This document shows positions 1 to 5,966 of a stretch of 10,292 nt of DNA, piece after piece. How positions within the stretch are numbered: the first letter of the stretch is position 1; each line of letters begins with the position of its first letter. The notes beneath the pieces are model-generated. The model saw only the letters and a program-made list of their open reading frames with translations. It ran no database searches and was not told where the DNA came from. Both the position numbers and the translations under genes were made by a program. The stretch is from Sphingosinicella sp041621755 (lineage in GTDB: Bacteria; Pseudomonadota; Alphaproteobacteria; Sphingomonadales; Sphingomonadaceae), in NCBI GenBank assembly GCA_041621755.1, contig JBFKAE010000117.1:1-10292 (forward strand), written 5' to 3'.

Positions 1-1
1 C

Positions 2-757
2 TATTACCACAAGGACAAGGGCCTGAACCGCGCGATGATCGAACGCGCGAAGGCTGCAGGATTCGATGCGCTGGCGCTCACCGTCGATACAATTGTCGGC
101 GGCAATCGGGAGCGTGATCTGCGCACCGGCTTTACCTCGCCGCCGCGTCTGACGCCTGCAAGCGCGCTGAGCTTTGCGCTGCACCCGTCATGGACGCTGA
201 ATTACCTGTTTCGCGAAAAATTCGCGCTGTCGAACCTCAAGGACCATGTGCAGGAAGGCAGCAATGTCGCGCTGTCAGTGGCGGATTATTTCAATTCCAT
301 GCTTGATCAGACGATGGATTGGAAGGCTGCCGAGGCGATCAAGGCGGAGTGGGGCGGGCCGTTTTGCCTGAAGGGCGTCATGTCGGTCGCGGACGCAAAG
401 CGCGCCGTCGATATCGGGGCGAGCGCGATCATGATTTCAAACCATGGCGGGCGTCAGCTCGACGGGTCGCGCGCGCCGTTTGACCAGCTTGCGGAAATTG
501 TCGATGCGGTCGGCGACAAGCTTGAAGTCATTCTTGACGGCGGCGTTCGGCGCGGGACGCACGTGCTGAAGGCGCTATCGCTTGGCGCCAAAGCCGTGTC
601 GGGCGGTCGGCTTTATCTTTATGCGCTTGCAGGCGCGGGACAGGCCGGCGTCGAACGCGCGCTCAGCCTGCTGCGCGCTGAAATCGAACGCGATATGAAG
701 CTGATGGGCGCGAAAACGATCGCCGACCTTGGACGCGGGAATTTGCGGTTCAGATAG
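2..757 (+). CDS. lldD: FMN-dependent alpha-hydroxy-acid dehydrogenase (L-lactate dehydrogenase family), 3' part
   Basis: The frame is open from base 2 with no start codon of its own, so the gene begins upstream of the window. The visible 251 residues are about two thirds of the usual ~380. Family members oxidise L-2-hydroxy acids such as lactate to 2-oxo acids with FMN, usually passing electrons to the respiratory chain. Seen in the sequence: LTVDT followed by GNRERDLRTG (the mobile-loop region), then SNHGGRQLD carrying the catalytic histidine (codon 443-445) and the substrate-binding arginine, then LDGGVRRG and GGRLYLYALAG, which hold the FMN phosphate. The closing segment with DMKLMG and NLRFR is the normal C-terminus of the family. 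The stop TAG is 755-757, and the convergent PepSY gene ends 3 bases later with no terminator between them. Glycolate- or mandelate-type substrates cannot be excluded, so the symbol is by family. Confidence 0.9.
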   Translation, partial: YYHKDKGLNRAMIERAKAAGFDALALTVDTIVGGNRERDLRTGFTSPPRLTPASALSFALHPSWTLNYLFREKFALSNLKDHVQEGSNVALSVADYFNSMLDQTMDWKAAEAIKAEWGGPFCLKGVMSVADAKRAVDIGASAIMISNHGGRQLDGSRAPFDQLAEIVDAVGDKLEVILDGGVRRGTHVLKALSLGAKAVSGGRLYLYALAGAGQAGVERALSLLRAEIERDMKLMGAKTIADLGRGNLRFR

Positions 758-760
758 AGC

Positions 761-1054
761 CTATTCGCCCTTTTTGAACAGCACCTTGCCGCGCTGCGCG
801 ACATAGAGTTTTTCAAACGTCGCCGGATCGAAATAGGCTTCGACATTCTCACCCGTCGGGAGCGTGCCGTAGACTTCATAACAGCCGCCATCGACCTTCG
901 ATTTCTTGACCTTCCAGCCATCGCCGACAAGCTGCGCTTCCAACTCTGCACGCGGTTTCATGTCGGCTTCGGCGACGTCGCATTTGACCTTGCCGGTTGC
1001 AAAGGCCGGCGTGGCGATCAGGGCGAGGGTCGTGGCGAGGATAATTTTACGCAT
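761..1054 (-). CDS. Small secreted PepSY-domain protein
   Basis: This encodes 97 residues. The N-terminus is a classic Sec signal peptide: MRK, then a hydrophobic core, then ATPAFA with probable cleavage after residue 19. The mature ~78-residue protein fits a single PepSY-type domain: an acidic helix (AELEAQLVGDGWKV), a strand around GGCYEVYG, and a final GENVEAYFDPATFEKL strand-helix. Two cysteines (C25, C58) remain after processing and could form a disulfide in the periplasm. The start overlaps the end of the upstream MsrQ-like gene by 8 bases (1047-1054), so the two are almost certainly cotranscribed and probably translationally coupled. An AAAGG-type ribosome site lies about 9 bases upstream. 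PepSY domains are known as inhibitory or accessory modules and also occur in iron-reductase-type membrane proteins. A role beside the haem membrane protein is inferred from this operon. The substrate is unknown. Confidence 0.85.
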   Translation of the reverse strand: MRKIILATTLALIATPAFATGKVKCDVAEADMKPRAELEAQLVGDGWKVKKSKVDGGCYEVYGTLPTGENVEAYFDPATFEKLYVAQRGKVLFKKGE

Positions 1055-1634
1055 GTTGAGGTGCCTTTCTTAGGAAGCGGATAAGTCTGTAAAGTTCAAG
1101 CAGAGCCAGCGGCAACACATGCACCAGCGCTGCCGTCAGGCCGTTGTGGATGATGATCCAGTGCGCGAGCGTCAGGACGACTGCCGGATAAGCAAGCCGT
1201 TGTAGCCGTTTCCAGCCGCGCTTCAATGCACGCATGGCGGCGTCGGTGCTGGTCATTGCCAATGGGACCATCAACAGCAACGCTATCCAGCCGGTCCAGA
1301 TTCCCGGCAGAGGGATTTCGCTGGCGATGGCCTGAAGCGTCCCCATGTCGATGACATAAAAGACAAGGTGTGCAAGCCCATAGAGAAACGCGGCAACACC
1401 GATATAGCGTCGGCGGTCTTGCAGCCACCGCATCCATTTCGCACCGCGCGTCAGCTGCAAAAGCGGCGTAATCATCAATGCAATGATCAGCAAACGCGCC
1501 GACGTTTCGCCGGTCGGGTGCAGCATATCCATCGCATCGCTCACACCTGTCGCATAGCTGTACAGCATCGCGACGCCGGGTAGCGTGAGGACAAACCAGA
1601 AAAACAATGGACGGTTGAGATATTCAGAGAGCAT
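1047..1634 (-). CDS. MsrQ/YedZ-like ferric-reductase-type haem membrane protein
   Basis: This encodes 195 residues with about six hydrophobic helices (roughly residues 11-28, 47-61, 79-97, 113-130, 148-165 and 168-186), matching the ferric reductase-like transmembrane domain of MsrQ/YedZ. Typical blocks are HPTGETSARLLI, MITPLLQL, RRYIGVAAFLYGLAHL and PLAMTST. Histidines H89 and H158 fall at positions that bind haem b in MsrQ. The position equivalent to the third conserved histidine (LHR/LHN before the fifth helix) is Q145 (codon CAA, 1200-1202). E. coli MsrQ feeds electrons to the periplasmic methionine sulfoxide reductase MsrP, but no msrP is present here. The gene is instead paired with a PepSY protein. 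An inner-membrane electron-transfer or ferric-reductase role is therefore inferred. No clear ribosome site precedes the ATG, and a Fur-like palindrome lies immediately upstream. Confidence 0.85.
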   Translation of the reverse strand: MLSEYLNRPLFFWFVLTLPGVAMLYSYATGVSDAMDMLHPTGETSARLLIIALMITPLLQLTRGAKWMRWLQDRRRYIGVAAFLYGLAHLVFYVIDMGTLQAIASEIPLPGIWTGWIALLLMVPLAMTSTDAAMRALKRGWKRLQRLAYPAVVLTLAHWIIIHNGLTAALVHVLPLALLELYRLIRFLRKAPQHA

Positions 1635-1635
1635 T

Positions 1636-1654
1636 ATTGCAAACCATTATCAAT
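1636..1654 (-). promoter_or_regulatory. Fur-like 19-bp palindrome upstream of the MsrQ-like operon
   Basis: The site ATTGCAAACCATTATCAAT is an imperfect dyad with perfect outer arms (ATTG/CAAT); 6 of 9 paired positions agree. Read on the minus strand it contains GATAATGGT, which matches 8 of 9 bases of the classical Fur half-site GATAATGAT. The other half matches poorly. It ends one base before the ATG of the MsrQ-like gene. A possible promoter overlaps it: GATAAT (1646-1651) with TTGAAC (1667-1672), but the spacing is only 15. If that is correct, the transcript starts almost at the ATG. Iron-dependent repression would suit a ferric-reductase-like product, but this is inference from one site. 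Confidence 0.4.
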
Positions 1655-1759
1655 AAATGTGGTGCTGTTCAACAGGCTTGATGCTGCAAGCGCCGCCGCA
1701 GGGGGGTATATCAATTTTCGATGTGGCGTATCCAATACCCATGCGTCTAGTACGTGCCT

Positions 1760-2395
1760 ATGATTCAAAAACACACGATTGGTCTGCTGATTATTTTTCT
1801 GGTGCTATCGGCGTGCGGAAGTGGGTCTGGCGTGAGACGTCCATCCTCGCAGCCGGCAGGTGCAACATCGACGGCGGCATGTTTCGCGCGCCTCGACCGG
1901 TTGGACGGCATGCAATATAAGCGCCTTGCCCCGCATTATGAGGGTGTGTGCGGCTATGATGACGGCGTGTTGCTGCTTGATATTGGCGTTCCCGTCCCAG
2001 GTCTTCGCGCCTTGTCGTGTCCGGCAGCGGAATCGCTTTATCATTGGGTTCATGGAGGCGTTCTGCCTGCCGCCGCGCGCCGATTCGGCAGCAGCGTCGT
2101 GCGCATTCAGAGCTATGGCACCTATGCTTGCCGTACGCGCAATAGTCAGGCGGGCGCGAAGCTCTCTGAACATGCGCGTGCGAACGCGGTTGATATTGCG
2201 AGCTTCACGTTAGCCAACGGGCGGACTGTGTCCGTAAAATCGGGGTGGCGCGGCGATGATGACGAGCAGGCGTTTCTGAGCGACGTGCACAAGGCGGGAT
2301 GCGATCGCTTCAATGTTGTTATCGGACCCGATGGCGACAAATATCATCAGGATCATATCCACCTCGACAAGGGCGCATGGCCCTATTGTCGCTAG
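1760..2395 (+). CDS. Lipoprotein with extensin-like C-terminal domain
   Basis: This encodes 211 residues from ATG 1760. A GTG at 1754 in the same frame would add two residues, and neither start has a clear ribosome site. The N-terminus is a lipoprotein signal: a hydrophobic stretch, then LSAC with the lipidated cysteine at residue 19, then a Gly/Ser-rich linker. From about residue 40 the sequence fits the extensin-like C-terminal family (PF06904), including SYGTYACRTRN, LSEHARANAVDI, and HQDHIHLDKGAWPYC at the end. The H138/D145 pair in the SEH...D motif and H199/H201 in DHIH look like the zinc-binding layout of M15-type D-Ala peptidases. A cell-wall or periplasmic peptidase-like role is plausible but unproven. 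Six further cysteines suggest an oxidised extracytoplasmic protein. The gene is divergent from the MsrQ-like operon and 39 bases ahead of the LOG gene. Confidence 0.85.
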   Translation: MIQKHTIGLLIIFLVLSACGSGSGVRRPSSQPAGATSTAACFARLDRLDGMQYKRLAPHYEGVCGYDDGVLLLDIGVPVPGLRALSCPAAESLYHWVHGGVLPAAARRFGSSVVRIQSYGTYACRTRNSQAGAKLSEHARANAVDIASFTLANGRTVSVKSGWRGDDDEQAFLSDVHKAGCDRFNVVIGPDGDKYHQDHIHLDKGAWPYCR

Positions 2396-2434
2396 GCGAC
2401 TGGTTTTTAACACACGCGGCGCTAGAAGACTCAT

Positions 2435-3325
2435 ATGACCGAAAAACCAAAGCTACACGAACGTATTTACCCGTCCTCGCGCGAGGACGCCCATTATGCC
2501 GCCACGCAAAAATCGATCCCGCAGACCGAGCATCCAAGCTATACGCTGGCGTTTCAGGATACCGAGTTCCTGCTGCGCGAAGAACTTCGGCCTGTGCGGT
2601 TTCAGCTGGAACTTTTGAAACCTGAAATGATCCTTCAGGAACATAATATCGGGTCGACGTTCGTGATTTACGGATCTGCGCGCATTCCTTCGCCCGAAGC
2701 GGCTGATGCGCTTGTGGCTGCTGCGACAACCGATTGGGACCGTAAAGTTGCCGAGCGTCTGAAGGCCAAGTCAAAATATTACGAGGAAGCGCGCAAGCTT
2801 GCCTTTCTTGTGTCGTCCTTGCCAAAAAACGGCGAAGCGCGGCAATTCGTCGTCTGCTCGGGTGGTGGCCCTTCGATCATGGAGGCGGCGAATCTCGGCG
2901 CGCATCAGGCTGGCGGGGAATCGGTTGCGCTCAACATTGTGCTCGAACACGAACAGTTGCCGAATGAATATGTGACGCCCGCATTGTCGTTCCAGTTTCA
3001 CTATTTTGCCTTGCGGAAGATGCATTTTCTGATCCGCGCGCGCGCCGTTGCGGCGTTTCCGGGCGGCTATGGGACGTTTGACGAGCTGTTCGAAACGTTG
3101 ACGCTGATCCAGACCGGCAAAATCAAGCCGATGCCGATATTGCTCTTTGGCAAGGAATTCTGGACGCGGATCATCGATTTTGAAGCGCTTGCCGAGGAAG
3201 GCACGATTTCAAGAGAAGATCTTGACCTCTTTCACTTCGTCGAAACCGCCGAAGATGCGTGGGGGATCGTCGTAGGATTTTACGAGATGCAGGCTGTTAC
3301 TGCTGCTTGTTACCCGCCAAAATAA
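2435..3325 (+). CDS. LOG-family Rossmann-fold nucleotide-processing protein (TIGR00730 type)
   Basis: This encodes 296 residues. The core carries the two LOG signatures: a nucleotide-binding GGGPSIMEAAN (residues 143-153) and PGGYGTFDE (209-217), followed by the family's TLTLIQTGKI helix. Related proteins cleave the N-glycosidic bond of nucleoside 5'-monophosphates, giving ribose 5-phosphate and a free base. Plant and fungal LOGs release cytokinins this way, and bacterial PpnN acts in purine turnover. The protein is longer than the ~190-residue minimal LOG. There is a ~70-residue N-terminal extension, plus a charged helical insertion around residues 95-125 between the first strand (VIYGSARIP) and the GGG motif. 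A modest AGAAG ribosome site precedes the ATG. It may share a transcript with the extensin-like gene and ends in a strong terminator. The exact substrate cannot be told from sequence. Confidence 0.88.
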   Translation: MTEKPKLHERIYPSSREDAHYAATQKSIPQTEHPSYTLAFQDTEFLLREELRPVRFQLELLKPEMILQEHNIGSTFVIYGSARIPSPEAADALVAAATTDWDRKVAERLKAKSKYYEEARKLAFLVSSLPKNGEARQFVVCSGGGPSIMEAANLGAHQAGGESVALNIVLEHEQLPNEYVTPALSFQFHYFALRKMHFLIRARAVAAFPGGYGTFDELFETLTLIQTGKIKPMPILLFGKEFWTRIIDFEALAEEGTISREDLDLFHFVETAEDAWGIVVGFYEMQAVTAACYPPK

Positions 3326-3360
3326 AAGGGGCGTCGGCAATATCTGCCGACGCCCCTTTT
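3324..3360. terminator. Bidirectional Rho-independent terminator
   Basis: A perfect 16-bp inverted repeat (3324-3339 with 3345-3360) surrounds a 5-base loop. The inner 12 pairs are mostly GC (GGGGCGTCGGCA) and the outer four are A-T, giving a T-run on either strand. It sits between the 3' ends of the LOG gene (+) and the cytochrome c gene (-), so it can stop both transcripts. The last two bases of the LOG stop codon lie inside the stem. Confidence 0.92.
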
Positions 3361-3380
3361 AAGACAGTCTGTCCTGCGCT

Positions 3381-4004
3381 TTAGTGCGTTTCGGCGGCTT
3401 CTGCCGGTGCTGCTTCTGCGGTTTCGGCTGTTGCCTCATCTGCCGGAGCTTCCTCGGCGGCGACCGCTGGTGGCGTTGGCATTGGAAGTGGGCTGTCGCT
3501 CTGCGCATTGAGATAGGCCAGAAGGTCAGCGCGGTCCTTGTCCTTGCCGATGCCTGCAAAGCTCATCTTGTTGCCGGGAATGAACGCCTTGGGGCTTTTC
3601 AACCAGGCGCTCAGTTCATCGAAGCCCCATGTGCCGCCGTGATTTTGCACGGCGTCGGAATAGCCAAACCCGGCGACATGTGCGATCTTTGAACCGACTA
3701 TGCCATATAGATTTGGTCCCTGACCGCTCGGCCCGCCTTTGGCGATCGTATGACAAGCAGCGCATTTCTTGAACTGCGCTTCACCCTTGGCGATCGATGC
3801 GTCGGCCATGAACATTGAAATCGGCATTTCGGCCGGTTCTTCTGTGGCTTCGCTCGCTTCGTGCTCGACGCCTTCAACGATATAGCCCTTTTGCTCCGGC
3901 GCGTGGCCCGGATAGACAAAACCGGTGAGGATCGACAGCCCGAGGACGGCAATCGCCCCGGCAAGAACCCAACCGATAATCTTATTCCATTCGTAACTGT
4001 CCAC
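3381..4004 (-). CDS. Membrane-anchored class I cytochrome c (CycM/c552-like)
   Basis: This encodes 207 residues. One N-terminal helix (about residues 9-30) with a cytoplasmic MDSYEWNK head serves as an uncleaved anchor. A Glu-rich linker (41-60) follows, then a class I cytochrome c fold: haem attachment CAACH (81-85), GPNLYGIVG, FGYSDA, the axial methionine in GNKMSFAG (M147), and a final RADLLAYL helix. This architecture is known for CycM-type cytochromes that carry electrons from the bc1 complex to terminal oxidases on the periplasmic side. After the domain comes an unusual ~30-residue Ala/Glu/Pro tail (178-207). The start is GTG, supported by a strong GGAGGT ribosome site. The gene converges on the LOG gene at a shared terminator and diverges from pheA. 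The respiratory partner is inferred. Confidence 0.9.
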   Translation of the reverse strand: MDSYEWNKIIGWVLAGAIAVLGLSILTGFVYPGHAPEQKGYIVEGVEHEASEATEEPAEMPISMFMADASIAKGEAQFKKCAACHTIAKGGPSGQGPNLYGIVGSKIAHVAGFGYSDAVQNHGGTWGFDELSAWLKSPKAFIPGNKMSFAGIGKDKDRADLLAYLNAQSDSPLPMPTPPAVAAEEAPADEATAETAEAAPAEAAETH

Positions 4005-4011
4005 CTGTGTA

Positions 4012-4017
4012 CCTCCG
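4012..4017 (-). promoter_or_regulatory. Strong Shine-Dalgarno site of the cytochrome c gene
   Basis: Read on the minus strand the site is GGAGGT, followed by ACACAG and then GTG. This spacing of 6 bases supports GTG at 4004-4002 as the start, which also places the anchor helix correctly at the N-terminus. Confidence 0.8.
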
Positions 4018-4055
4018 GCGAAGGGTTCGCTGTCCCTGGGTCAAAATTCGCGCGG

Positions 4056-4084
4056 AACATAGTCAGCACCTGCCGCCTTGCCAA
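4056..4084 (-). promoter_or_regulatory. Candidate sigma-70-type promoter of the cytochrome c gene
   Basis: On the minus strand, TTGGCA (4079-4084) and TATGTT (4056-4061) are exactly 17 bases apart and match 5 of 6 and 4 of 6 consensus bases. The site lies about 50 bases ahead of the GTG start, upstream of the strong ribosome site. No comparable pair was found on the plus strand for pheA in the same gap. Confidence 0.45.
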
Positions 4085-4146
4085 GCGCCTGTTCGTCGCA
4101 GGCATGACTTGACGCGGGAAGCTCATGCACAGCAAAGACAAAAGTT

Positions 4147-5040
4147 ATGGACACATTTCCCGAATCCGCCGCGCGGCTTGTTGCTGCTATGACCGAAAAA
4201 GCCGTTGAAACGCCGGAGAAAGCTGTGGCGTTTCAAGGTGCGCCGGGCGCCTATTCGCATCAGGCGGCGATTGAATCGGGCCGCGACGTTCTGCCCATGC
4301 CGTGCCTGTCATTTGCCGACACGATCGATGCTGTCGTCAAGGCCAGGGTGGCGCGGGCAATCATTCCGATTGAAAATTCCTTGCATGGACGGGTCGCGGA
4401 CATTCATTTTCTGCTGCCTGAATCGGGCCTTTCAATTGTGGCTGAACATTTCGTGCGCGTACGCCATTGCCTGCTTGGCCTTAAGGGTGCGAAGCGCGAG
4501 GATATCAAAACGGCGATCAGTCATCCGCAAGCGCTTGGCCAATGTCGCAAACGCCTGCGTGAGTGGGGCATCGCGCCGAACCCGGCTTTCGATACTGCAG
4601 CATCGGCCGCGCGTGTCGCCGATGAGGGCGATGCCAGCATCGCGGCCATTGCATCACGGCTTGCGGGAGAGCTTTACGGACTCGACGTGCTGGCAGAGAA
4701 TATCGAGGATGAGACGCACAACACCACGCGTTTTGTTGTCGTTGCAGGTGAGGCTATCGAGCCCGATGCATCATTGCCTGCAATGACGTCGATTATGTTC
4801 GAGGTGCGCTCGGTCCCTGCGGCACTTTACAAGGCACTGGGCGGATTTGCGACCAACGGCGTCAACATGACCAAGATCGAAAGCTACATGCGCGACGGGG
4901 AGTTCTCCGCTGCCGAATTCTATGTCGATATTGAAGGGCGCCCGAGTGATCCGGCGGTCGAGCGCGCGCTCGACGAACTGCGCTTTCATACAAAATGGGT
5001 GCGGATCATCGGTACTTACGCACAGGCCCGCCCGCGCTAG
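4147..5040 (+). CDS. pheA: Prephenate dehydratase
   Basis: This encodes 297 residues and is a monofunctional prephenate dehydratase, converting prephenate to phenylpyruvate in cytosolic phenylalanine synthesis. Catalytic-domain landmarks are GAPGAYSHQAA (31-41), PIENSLHGRV (74-83), SHPQALGQC (125-133) and HNTTRF (191-196). The TRF triplet is the classic active-site motif. The C-terminal ACT domain (about 212-292) contains NMTKIESYM, where the ESRP motif of many phenylalanine-sensing ACT domains reads ESYM, a form I recall from other alphaproteobacterial enzymes. There is no chorismate mutase domain, so that activity must be encoded elsewhere. ATG 4147 has only a weak purine-rich upstream sequence. 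A second in-frame ATG at 4189 would still leave all motifs intact, so the start is uncertain by 14 residues. The gene is divergent from the cytochrome gene, with 142 bases between them. Confidence 0.95.
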   Translation: MDTFPESAARLVAAMTEKAVETPEKAVAFQGAPGAYSHQAAIESGRDVLPMPCLSFADTIDAVVKARVARAIIPIENSLHGRVADIHFLLPESGLSIVAEHFVRVRHCLLGLKGAKREDIKTAISHPQALGQCRKRLREWGIAPNPAFDTAASAARVADEGDASIAAIASRLAGELYGLDVLAENIEDETHNTTRFVVVAGEAIEPDASLPAMTSIMFEVRSVPAALYKALGGFATNGVNMTKIESYMRDGEFSAAEFYVDIEGRPSDPAVERALDELRFHTKWVRIIGTYAQARPR

Positions 5041-5147
5041 AGTTTGTTCGATTTATGCCCCGGAATGTAAAGAGAAGTATTGCATTGGCGGGCAAGTTTC
5101 CAGCATAGCCGCTTATTTGTAAAATCAGGCGGCTGCAGGCAGATGAT

Positions 5148-5966
5148 ATGAACGACACTTCTCTTCCACCGACGATCCGCGACATTACTGTGCTGATCCT
5201 TGCCGGACAGCGTGACGGTGTGTCGAACCCGCTGGCAGTCGCAGCCAATGTCAGCCACAAGTGCCTCGTTCCGGCCGGTGGCAGGCCGCTTATCGCGCAT
5301 GTGCTCAAGACACTGATCGCGTCGCCTGTTGTTGGCCATATCATGATATCAATCGACCGTGACGTTTTCGAAGGCATCGCTGAAGTTGATCAGCTGAAAG
5401 CGCAAAATCGTCTTACCATCGTCAAACCGGCGCTTGGTATTGCTGAGAGCGTCGAGGCGGCTGCTGCGGTTTCGCCAAGCTGGCCAATGTTGATTACAAC
5501 CGGCGATAATATTCTGCTGACGACGGACGCGGTTGAACGCATGGCACAAGCCTTTGCAAACCCCGAAGTCGATGCGTCTGTGGGCTTGACCACGAAGACC
5601 GCCGTACAGCGCGAACATGAGCGTGGCCAGCGTCGTTTTTACGAGCTTGCCGATGAAGGCTACGCCAATTGCAATCTTTACGCGCTGTCGAGTCCAAAGG
5701 TCATGGCCGCGACCGAGCTTTTTCGTGAAGGCGGGCAGTTCGCGAAAAAGCGCAAGCGTATGATCCGCGCCTTTGGTGTGTGGAACGTCATGCTGTTCCT
5801 GTTGAAAATCGGCGATATTCACAAGATGTTCGAACGCGTTTCACGCCGTGTCGGCGTGGCCATCAAGCCAGTGATTTTTGAAGACGGCGCGCTTGCCATC
5901 GATGTCGATGACGAGAATACCTACGAGGTTGCCGAAGGCATATTGATCGCGCGGCAAGGTGGCTAG
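5148..5966 (+). CDS. MobA-like nucleotidyltransferase, substrate unknown
   Basis: This encodes 272 residues. The N-terminus has the sugar/cofactor nucleotidyltransferase signature: a beta strand and LILAGQRDG (17-24), then SHKCLVPAGGRPLI with the conserved lysine K38, as in MobA, IspD and GlmU-type NTP transferases. TTGDNILL (117-124) holds the metal-binding aspartate D120. The end contains AIDVDDENTYEVAEG, like the closing IDIDDPED element of the MobA group. A basic segment (KKRKRMIR, 200-207) followed by a hydrophobic stretch (VWNVMLFLLK) resembles a membrane-facing amphipathic patch. The residues recognising the acceptor are not diagnostic, so molybdopterin, sugar phosphate and polar lipid head groups are all possible. 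The last 8 bases overlap the GTG start of zapE, implying one transcript. About 107 bases separate it from pheA, with no convincing promoter or terminator seen there. Confidence 0.8.
   Translation: MNDTSLPPTIRDITVLILAGQRDGVSNPLAVAANVSHKCLVPAGGRPLIAHVLKTLIASPVVGHIMISIDRDVFEGIAEVDQLKAQNRLTIVKPALGIAESVEAAAAVSPSWPMLITTGDNILLTTDAVERMAQAFANPEVDASVGLTTKTAVQREHERGQRRFYELADEGYANCNLYALSSPKVMAATELFREGGQFAKKRKRMIRAFGVWNVMLFLLKIGDIHKMFERVSRRVGVAIKPVIFEDGALAIDVDDENTYEVAEGILIARQGG

Noticed and set aside
619..951. 110-residue Arg/Ser-rich minus-strand frame across the lldD-PepSY junction
   Set aside because: Its composition is that of an out-of-frame reading, and it overlaps two well-supported genes.
1657..1920. 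87-residue open frame upstream of and overlapping the extensin-like gene
   Set aside because: It lies out of frame with the lipoprotein gene, lacks a ribosome site and has no recognisable protein character.
5108..5134. GCCGC...GCGGC inverted repeat between pheA and the nucleotidyltransferase gene
   Set aside because: It has only five pairs, a 16-base loop and no T-run, so it is not a credible terminator or riboswitch.
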